A stretch of 6,796 nt of DNA from an uncultured Odoribacter sp. (lineage in GTDB: Bacteria; Bacteroidota; Bacteroidia; Bacteroidales; Marinifilaceae): positions 1 to 6,796 of the forward strand of contig CAMWQQ010000082.1 of NCBI GenBank assembly GCA_947176455.1. The letters run 5' to 3'. The position numbers and the translations under genes are program-made. This document shows, one piece after another, positions 1 to 4,998 of the stretch. Each line of letters begins with the position of its first letter. The stretch's first letter is position 1. Under the pieces are notes generated by a model. The model was given only the letters and a program-made list of their open reading frames with translations, ran no database searches and was not told the origin of the DNA.

Positions 1-193
1 GTCCGGAGTCCTGGACCATGGTGGACATGATTCCCGTGCCAATCGTATCGGCTGCCAGTCCCAAAAGGAAGAAGGCGAGATGCCAGCCTTTGAGTTTGTG
101 TTGAATCCGTTCCGCCCAAGTTCCGATGCTGTAAAAGACCAATGCCAGGGTGATGATAACAATGGCGGTTCCTAAGAATGGTGGTGTTTGCAT
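1..193 (-). CDS. HsmA-family (TIGR03987-like) small membrane protein, partial (C-terminus cut by window edge)
   Basis: An ATG at 191-193 opens a frame that stays open for 64 codons to the left edge of the window. The protein begins MQTPPFLGTAIVIITLALVF, giving a first membrane helix at about residues 8-24, then a short charged loop (W26, E28, R29, K33, K35) and a second helix at about 38-57. The pattern W-x-E-(R/K)-I-Q, then L-K-x-W-H, then D-T-I-G-T-x-x-M-S is what I know from the HsmA/TIGR03987 family, small polytopic proteins of unknown biochemical role. The missing part should hold the remaining helices. It starts 18 bases after the stop of the preceding DUF4857-like gene and has no clear Shine-Dalgarno sequence, only an A-rich leader. 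It could be the last gene of the same transcript or an unrelated gene; the short gap does not settle this. Family assignment is fairly sure, function is not. Confidence 0.82.
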   Translation of the reverse strand, partial: MQTPPFLGTAIVIITLALVFYSIGTWAERIQHKLKGWHLAFFLLGLAADTIGTGIMSTMVQDSG

Positions 194-211
194 AGCTGTT
201 TTTTTATGAAA

Positions 212-1438
212 TTATTTTCTGTTCGGGAAAATCAATACGGCGATGAAGCCGAAGATGCCGAAGGCGCCTGCGATGGCGAGGTCCAGCCAGTTGAACGGGT
301 CTCTCAGGTTCCGGTGATGCCGGATTTTTATGCCTGCCAACACGAGCATCAGAAACAGGTTCAACCAGATGAACCGACCGGGCGGATTGAACAGGGGAAT
401 CAGGTGCGCATATCCCGGCGTAATCATGATTTTCAGCGGAAATAAATATTGTTCGATTTGTGCCACTGAACTTTTGGCGTAGCTGTCGTTTTCCATGGCG
501 TGATAGTCCTCCAGGTCGTAGTCGGCATTCAGGACGTACAGACGGATGCTGTCGTTGTCCGTGTTTTTATAGCTTTTGTAAAAACAGTTGACGGAATAGA
601 CGAATCTGCCGTTGCCCGGTCGGATAGGCAGTGGCTTGATGCTGTAATCTGTCCGGAGGATGTGCAGTTGCTGGCGGTCGTCGTAAATGTAGGCGTAAAG
701 GTCACCGGGCACCATGCACTTCATGGAACTGACGGTGATGTCTTTTTCTATGTGCCGGCAATACGGTTTGTCTTTTACCATTTTAAGGTGAAACAGTTCG
801 CCTTCATTGTCGATGATGAAATAGCCGTCGTCCCGGGCTTTCAGGGTTGAGGGGATGCCGTAGATATCCCGGGCGGGAGCCTGGAAACCGGCGGTTTCCA
901 GGGCTTCGTTGAAAAGCCGGCTTTTTTCCGGAAGGATTCGGTTGGTCTCCGGATTCAAAAATTCGATGCCGTGGCGGTTGATGCGGAACAGGTCATCCGG
1001 CTGTTCCGGTCTGACTTTCCCTGATTCCGATTCAAACAGGGGGTTCAATTGGAAATTGAAGGAGCTGACCGGCATCAGCATCCCTCGTTTGGTGCTTTTG
1101 ACCAGTTGCTGGTCGAATTTGACGCCGTTGACGGAATCGGGCAGTTCGCCCAGCAGGGCGAGTTTCCGGGTGTACAGGAACGGAAGTTGCCGGTTATATT
1201 CCCGTTCCGTATATTGTTTCCCTGTTTGGTCATAATAGACCGTATTGCTTTCGTGGGTCAGGGTGTCGCTGAACTCTTCGCTGATCATGAAATTTTTGCT
1301 GATTTCACTGTAATAAATCAGTTTTTTCACGGGACGTTCCTCAAAATTCTTCCGATAAAGGTCGGGCAAGGTCATCGCCAGTACCGTTACTCCCAACAGT
1401 ACCAGGAACAGGCGGATTATTTTGGTTGCTGATGTCAT
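212..1438 (-). CDS. DUF4857-like membrane-anchored protein, copy 2 (408 aa)
   Basis: A full-length protein of unknown function. A hydrophobic segment at about residues 7-24, preceded by K6 and R9 and with no lipobox, should anchor the N-terminus. Residues about 25-350 form a large polar domain rich in Tyr and short strand-like stretches, probably periplasmic. Two more helices follow at about 356-372 and 384-404, and the chain ends almost at once after F404-P405 with NRK. It is paralogous to the protein at 2106-3386. Shared signatures are K-I-I-R, L-P-x-L-Y, Y-S-E-I-x-K-x-F-x-I-S-E (43-54), Y-Y-D-x-x-G-K-x-Y (68-76), a D149-F176 block with 17 of 28 identical positions, and a G-F-I-x-x-x-x-F-P end. 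I recall this layout as DUF4857 of Bacteroidota, moderately sure. The start overlaps the upstream permease stop as ATGA, and an AAAGGA sits 5 bases before the ATG, so this start is well supported. Likely a periplasmic partner of the ABC permease. Confidence 0.8.
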   Translation of the reverse strand: MTSATKIIRLFLVLLGVTVLAMTLPDLYRKNFEERPVKKLIYYSEISKNFMISEEFSDTLTHESNTVYYDQTGKQYTEREYNRQLPFLYTRKLALLGELPDSVNGVKFDQQLVKSTKRGMLMPVSSFNFQLNPLFESESGKVRPEQPDDLFRINRHGIEFLNPETNRILPEKSRLFNEALETAGFQAPARDIYGIPSTLKARDDGYFIIDNEGELFHLKMVKDKPYCRHIEKDITVSSMKCMVPGDLYAYIYDDRQQLHILRTDYSIKPLPIRPGNGRFVYSVNCFYKSYKNTDNDSIRLYVLNADYDLEDYHAMENDSYAKSSVAQIEQYLFPLKIMITPGYAHLIPLFNPPGRFIWLNLFLMLVLAGIKIRHHRNLRDPFNWLDLAIAGAFGIFGFIAVLIFPNRK

Positions 1439-2109
1439 AGTTGTCCTTTGTTAAATCGATATGAAGTGTAGACCGGAGCAATGCTGGACAGGCACGTCAC
1501 GAGGCAGAGCACCGGTAGCAGGCTGACCGCATTTCCGATAGGCAGGTGCATGAAAAAGAGACTCAGCACCTTGTAGCTGACCAAGAGGTAAAGGAAACGG
1601 AATTTCCATACCGGTTCCATGGCTATCATGGCAATCAGGAAATAGGCGCAAAAGCCTCCCAACAGCCAGGGGAGCATGGTTTGAAGCACCGGCAGGGTGA
1701 TTTCCGCCGGCAGATAAATGGAAATGAGTCCGGTAAAAATCAATATGCCCGGAATCATGCACAGTGCCAGCAGGACGAATCCGTAGACAACCATGGTGTA
1801 GATAATCCGCAGGTTGTGGAGGGGCAGGTGCAGGGCGAGTTTGATGCGTTTGTCCGTGATCTCCGGTGCGAACTGCGAAATACCGACCAGCAGGGCGATA
1901 CCCAGGGGAATGTACCGGTATATGGAAAAAAACTGCGTCTTGTAGGTCAGCAGGGCGGACAGGTAGGTGACTCCTCCGGCTGAAAGAAAGCTGCTCCGGA
2001 GCGACATGAAGATGTAAACCAGTACTCCCAGGTTCAGCAACAGGGCAATGGAGGCGAACCACCGGGTTTTTACCCATTCTTTGTATATCAGATGTTTCAG
2101 GATGGTCAT
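1435..2109 (-). CDS. ABC-2-type permease-like integral membrane protein, copy 2 (224 aa)
   Basis: A polytopic inner-membrane protein with about six hydrophobic segments (roughly residues 18-36, 65-80, 103-130, 145-163, 172-187 and 195-213), the size and layout of a compact ABC-2-type permease half. It starts with a cytoplasmic amphipathic stretch Y9-K10-E11-W12 and K14-T15-R16-W17. The loop after the second helix, Q79-x-x-P82-E83-I84-T85-x-K87-R88-I89, is polar and conserved in the paralogue, and would be a good coupling segment to the ATPase. P134-A135-E136-I137-T138 and I159 to P166 (IAMIAMEP) are further shared signatures. It is paralogous to the permease at 3389-4075. The ATG overlaps the stop of the upstream DUF4857-like gene (ATGA) with no Shine-Dalgarno sequence, so translation probably depends on coupling. 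No permease ATPase of its own follows, so it most likely shares the single ATPase at 4090-4983. Assignment rests on topology and context, as this family is diverged from well-known ABC-2 permeases. Confidence 0.85.
   Translation of the reverse strand: MTILKHLIYKEWVKTRWFASIALLLNLGVLVYIFMSLRSSFLSAGGVTYLSALLTYKTQFFSIYRYIPLGIALLVGISQFAPEITDKRIKLALHLPLHNLRIIYTMVVYGFVLLALCMIPGILIFTGLISIYLPAEITLPVLQTMLPWLLGGFCAYFLIAMIAMEPVWKFRFLYLLVSYKVLSLFFMHLPIGNAVSLLPVLCLVTCLSSIAPVYTSYRFNKGQL
1444..1449 (-). promoter_or_regulatory. Shine-Dalgarno site for DUF4857-like copy 2, inside permease copy 2
   Basis: On the minus strand this reads AAAGGA, five bases before the ATG at 1436-1438. The same six bases encode Lys221-Gly222 at the very end of the upstream permease. 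It supports the chosen start of the 408-aa protein and fits translational coupling with the ATGA overlap. Confidence 0.6.
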
Positions 2110-3386
2110 AAGTCAGCGGATTTAGATTTGACTATTTCTTTCTGGCTTCTTTTTAGCGGAAAAGCGAATATGCCGATGAAACCGTATATGCCGAAAACAA
2201 CAACGAGTAGCAGGTCCGTGACGGTAAACGCATCGGAGAGCCGGTTGCCGTTCTTTCGTTTGTAGTACAAGGCTATGGCGGTCAGTATCAGATTGAACCA
2301 GATGAAACGTTTGATGGGTGACCAGTCGGCATAGAATCCGTTCCAGGCGGTTTGTCCGATGCGCAGGGGCAGTAACAGTTCCTTGAATACCCCGGCAGTG
2401 CTTTGCGGTCGGGGCGAATAATATAGCGAACAACTGTCCAATAGCCGGAAATCCCGGTCGAAAACAAAGGTCGTTTGCCGGTTCCTGTCCGGCAGGGTGA
2501 ATATCCGGTAAAAGAGATTGCCGTTCAGTGTGCCGGATTTTCCTAAGGAACTGGGGAGTGCCAAACGGGTGTAGCTCAAATCCGGATGCTGGATGTAGGT
2601 GTCTCCGTCTTCCGTGATGAGCAGAGCGCGGATGTCCGATGATTTTCCGAAATTGACGTTTCGGATGTTCTTGTTGTCCGGTTTTTCCAGTTTTTGCACG
2701 ACGGGCGTGGAGAGTTCCATGGACAGGCAATAGAGGTAGTTTTTGCTGTCCGTGACGTAATATCCGATGGCTTCCGAAACGCTTTTGTCCGGAGAGGTCC
2801 ACATCCGGAGTGCCGGAAAGCGGAAATCCAATCGGGTCAGTTCGGTGGTGAACCGCCGGCTTTTTTCTTCATCGATTTGGTTGGTTTCGCATACGATGAA
2901 TTGAATGCCCTCCGGTGTTATCCGGAACAGGTCCCGAGGTTCCAAGGAACGGGAAGTGTAGCTTTTCCGGTCGCGCAATTCGCAAAGTCCGTAGTACAAT
3001 CCGGGCTGGGCGGAATAGTATTGCGAGAACGCTTCCGAGGAAACCAGTTCCGGCGTGACTGCCATACCGCAGATGGTGTCGGGGAATCTTCCCTCGTAAG
3101 CCAGCTGGGATACGTTGTCAAGCAGGAAAAGTTGGTCGACAGAATCCCGTGAGTAGCTTTTGCCGTGACGGTCGTAGTAAATGGTTTGTCCCGCCGTATG
3201 GCTTTTTTCCGAGGAATAGACATATTCGGAGATAATGAAGTCCTTGAGGATTTCACTGTAACGGATGTCCTTGTGTCCTCTTCCGCCTCTGGAGGAAAAA
3301 GTGGTGTCGTACAGCCGGGGAAGTACGCTTGCGGCGGCGGTTACGGCAAACAGGACAGCTATGATGCGTATGATTTTGATGAGCAT
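2106..3386 (-). CDS. DUF4857-like membrane-anchored protein, copy 1 (426 aa)
   Basis: A paralogue of the 408-aa protein downstream, with the same plan: an N-terminal anchor helix at about residues 5-22 preceded by K4 and R7, a large soluble domain from about 25 to 355, and helices at about 361-375 and 391-409. Signature blocks are Y43-S-E-I-x-K-x-F-x-I-S-E54, Y70-Y-D-x-x-G-K-x-Y78, G99-x-x-P-D-x-x-x-G107 and D152-F179 with the E-T-N and E-K-S-R cores. Unlike copy 2 it carries a charged tail of 16 residues after F409-P410, ending at the overlap with the next permease gene. That tail is predicted cytoplasmic if the soluble domain is periplasmic. The start is supported by AAAGGAG 10 bases upstream and a 2-base gap after the preceding stop. 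Function is unknown. Its place between two permease genes suggests a subunit of the same complex. DUF4857 is named from memory of family features, not from a search. Confidence 0.8.
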   Translation of the reverse strand: MLIKIIRIIAVLFAVTAAASVLPRLYDTTFSSRGGRGHKDIRYSEILKDFIISEYVYSSEKSHTAGQTIYYDRHGKSYSRDSVDQLFLLDNVSQLAYEGRFPDTICGMAVTPELVSSEAFSQYYSAQPGLYYGLCELRDRKSYTSRSLEPRDLFRITPEGIQFIVCETNQIDEEKSRRFTTELTRLDFRFPALRMWTSPDKSVSEAIGYYVTDSKNYLYCLSMELSTPVVQKLEKPDNKNIRNVNFGKSSDIRALLITEDGDTYIQHPDLSYTRLALPSSLGKSGTLNGNLFYRIFTLPDRNRQTTFVFDRDFRLLDSCSLYYSPRPQSTAGVFKELLLPLRIGQTAWNGFYADWSPIKRFIWFNLILTAIALYYKRKNGNRLSDAFTVTDLLLVVVFGIYGFIGIFAFPLKRSQKEIVKSKSADL

Positions 3387-3388
3387 GG

Positions 3389-4075
3389 TTATCTTTCTCC
3401 TTTATAAAAACGTTGTGAAGTATAAAGCACCCCTCCCGAGGACAATATCGTCATCAGTACCAGAACGGGGATAGATGCCCCGAAGGCGCCGTGCGGACGG
3501 TCGCCCACCAGGAAAAATTGCAGGATGTACCAAGCGATGACCGAGTAAGCGACTTTGCGCCATTTTCCCGGTTCCATGGCAATCATGGCGATGAAATTGT
3601 AGGCGATGTAACTGCTCAACAGCCAAGGGGTCAGGGAAATCATGACCGGTCGGGTGATTTCTGCCGGAAACAGGCGAACATTGTAGTAAAGGAATAACCC
3701 CGTGTACAAGAGGTTGCCCAGGGTCAGCAGTACCAGCCCGAAACCCGCCATGCCCGCAATCAGCGTATGGTTGCCAATCGGCAGGTGCAGGGTCAGGCGG
3801 ATGCGTTTCTGCGTGATTTCGGGGACATACTGGGAAATGCCGACGGCAATGGCGGTCAGCAGGGGAATGTACCGGAACGAAGCGTAGTAGATAACGGGCG
3901 GTTCGTCGTACAGGATGCGCAACAGGATTGTTTTCGCCCCCTGCAGGGTGATTTTGTTTTCCACTGCGGTGAAGATATACAGCATGGTGGCGATACCCAA
4001 CAGGAGCATGCCCAGGAATGCCCAGCGGGTTTTAATCCATTCTTTGTAGAACAAGTGTAAAAGGGGTCTTTTCAT
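3389..4075 (-). CDS. ABC-2-type permease-like integral membrane protein, copy 1 (228 aa)
   Basis: A six-helix inner-membrane protein (about residues 19-37, 66-81, 104-128, 147-166, 175-191 and 200-217). It opens with Y10-K-E-W13 and K15-T-R-W18, matching the paralogue at 1435-2109. The block R68-P99 is identical at 23 of 32 positions to R65-P96 of that paralogue and includes the polar Q82-x-x-P85-E86-I87-T88-x-K90-R91 loop. P137-P169 matches at 21 of 33, ending in IAMIAMEP. The C-terminus Y-T-S-x-R-F-x-K-G is also shared. Between these blocks the two proteins differ strongly, so the duplication is old and two specialised halves of a heterodimeric permease are plausible. It follows the ATPase gene by 14 bases, the usual ATPase-permease order. 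No Shine-Dalgarno sequence is evident before its ATG; the leader contains an in-frame-independent ATG a few bases upstream that would give only a short shadow frame. Substrate is unknown. Confidence 0.87.
   Translation of the reverse strand: MKRPLLHLFYKEWIKTRWAFLGMLLLGIATMLYIFTAVENKITLQGAKTILLRILYDEPPVIYYASFRYIPLLTAIAVGISQYVPEITQKRIRLTLHLPIGNHTLIAGMAGFGLVLLTLGNLLYTGLFLYYNVRLFPAEITRPVMISLTPWLLSSYIAYNFIAMIAMEPGKWRKVAYSVIAWYILQFFLVGDRPHGAFGASIPVLVLMTILSSGGVLYTSQRFYKGER
3397..3403 (-). promoter_or_regulatory. Shine-Dalgarno site for DUF4857-like copy 1, inside permease copy 1
   Basis: On the minus strand this reads AAAGGAG, ten bases before the ATG at 3384-3386. It lies within the last codons of the upstream permease, where AAA-GGA encodes Lys225-Gly226. 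It is one of the strongest ribosome-binding sites in the window and fixes the start of the 426-aa protein. Confidence 0.7.
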
Positions 4076-4089
4076 GGTAGCGCATTCGG

Positions 4090-4983
4090 TTAATATTTGC
4101 CGGTCAGTCCGATGAAGGCGTCCTCCAGGGTCATGGGCTCTTCCTTGAAGTTCCGGTAGGCGATGCCCTGGCTTTCCAGCAACTGTTTGACTTCGGTTTC
4201 GTTCCCGTAAGTGTAAAATTCGTAGTGGTTGCGCAGGTGCTCCACGTTGACCGCCAGCGGGTGTTCTTTCAATTCCACGTCGTCCCGGTCCAGTTCAAAG
4301 GTAAATTCCTTGAACCGGGAGGTGAAATCCTGGACGGGACTTTGCACCAATACGCGGTTGTAGTCCATAATCAGGATGTCGTCAATCAGGCGTTCCATGT
4401 CCTGGATGATGTGGGAGGTCAGGAACACCGTTTTCCCTTCGGCTTTGGCGTATTCGCGCATGTAGTCGATGAAGAGCCGGCGATAGCCCGGGTCGAGTCC
4501 CAGAGAGAAGTCGTCCAAAATCAGCAAGTCCGGATCCTGAGCCAGAATCAGTCCCAGTGCCACCTGTGCCCGCTGACCGCAGGACATGGTGGAGATTTTC
4601 TGGTGGGGAGTGATTTTCAATTTGTCGATGAGGTTGAAATAGGCGTCCCGTTTCCAGTTGGGATAAAATCCGGAATAGAATTTTTCGATTTGGTGCACGT
4701 TCATGAAAGCGTATTGGACGTGACCTTCAATCAGGTAGCCGATACGCCGTTTGGTTGCCGGGGAGAGGTGCTGGGTGTTTTCCCCGTAAATCAGGCATTG
4801 TCCGGAACGGGGTTCCAGAAAGCCGTTTAGGATGTTGATGGTCGTGCTTTTTCCGGCTCCGTTTTTTCCCAGCAAGCCCAAAATCCTGCCCTCGGCAACA
4901 TTGATGTTCAGATTTTCATATACCAGTTTCTTCCCGTAGTAGTGGGTGAGGTTGATACATTGTATGACGTAATTCGGTTCCAT
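4090..4983 (-). CDS. ABC transporter ATP-binding protein (ABC-2-type ATPase subunit)
   Basis: A cytoplasmic ATPase that should power the permeases encoded just downstream. Counting from the ATG at 4981-4983 (297 aa): Walker A GKNGAGKST at 39-47, Q-loop region G-Y-L-I-E with Glu86 where Gln is often found, signature MSCGQ at 133-137 (canonical LSGGQ), Walker B LLILDD at 153-158, D-loop S-L-G-L-D at 160-164, and switch His191. The usual catalytic Glu after Walker B is Asp158. After about residue 210 comes a C-terminal regulatory-type domain, ending in the L-E-D-A-F motif typical of drug/export-type ABC ATPases (CcmA-like class). A TTG two codons earlier (4987-4989) would give 299 aa; I prefer ATG because it is a normal start and neither has a Shine-Dalgarno sequence. 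The gene follows the PKD-like lipoprotein gene by 15 bases. With one ATPase and two permeases, an ATPase homodimer under a permease heterodimer is likely. Direction and cargo of transport are unknown. Confidence 0.96.
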   Translation of the reverse strand: MEPNYVIQCINLTHYYGKKLVYENLNINVAEGRILGLLGKNGAGKSTTINILNGFLEPRSGQCLIYGENTQHLSPATKRRIGYLIEGHVQYAFMNVHQIEKFYSGFYPNWKRDAYFNLIDKLKITPHQKISTMSCGQRAQVALGLILAQDPDLLILDDFSLGLDPGYRRLFIDYMREYAKAEGKTVFLTSHIIQDMERLIDDILIMDYNRVLVQSPVQDFTSRFKEFTFELDRDDVELKEHPLAVNVEHLRNHYEFYTYGNETEVKQLLESQGIAYRNFKEEPMTLEDAFIGLTGKY

Positions 4984-4998
4984 AAACAATAGATATGA

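Larger units (their letters stand above)
212..4075 (-). repeat. Tandem duplicated gene module: [permease + DUF4857-like] x 2
   Basis: Two consecutive modules of the same order and size: 2106-4075 (228-aa permease then 426-aa DUF4857-like protein) and 212-2109 (224-aa permease then 408-aa DUF4857-like protein). The similarity is clear at protein level in blocks and mostly lost in DNA. Short DNA-level matches remain, for example the shared plus-strand GGTTCCATGGC near 1614 and 3571, which encodes part of the conserved AMEP segment. The modules are joined by an ATGA overlap at 2106-2109. This is an ancient in-operon gene-pair duplication, not a recent repeat. Confidence 0.85.

Noticed and set aside
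194..211. Possible terminator in the A/T-rich gap before the HsmA-like gene
   Set aside because: There is a run of A on the minus strand but no inverted repeat ahead of it, so no intrinsic terminator can be supported.
500..850. Several plus-strand frames of 60-150 codons across the window (for example this one)
   Set aside because: All are antisense to supported genes, lack ribosome-binding sites and have no recognisable domain. No gap large enough for a promoter serves them.
1451..2077. A 208-codon minus-strand frame overlapping permease copy 2
   Set aside because: It is in a shifted frame of the permease and its translation is rich in His, Pro, Arg and Gly, typical of an out-of-frame shadow. 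The permease frame has helices and a clear paralogue.
2122..2802. A 226-codon minus-strand frame inside DUF4857-like copy 1
   Set aside because: Shifted-frame shadow with His/Arg/Pro/Gln-rich composition and no start signal; the main frame has a paralogue and a good ribosome-binding site.
212..4075. Frameshift or pseudogene as the cause of the repeated permease and DUF4857-like genes
   Set aside because: All four frames are intact from start to stop, keep their signature motifs and have sensible junctions, so this is functional duplication and not decay.
4225..4830. A 201-codon open frame on the plus strand across the ATPase gene
   Set aside because: It lies wholly antisense to a gene with unmistakable ABC motifs, its translation is low-complexity Val/Phe/Gln-rich with no recognisable motif, and it is explained by codon bias of the true gene.
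4984..4998. Possible internal promoter before the ATPase gene
   Set aside because: The A/T-rich leader does not match the Bacteroidota TAnnTTTG -7 element with a -33 TTTG at proper spacing.
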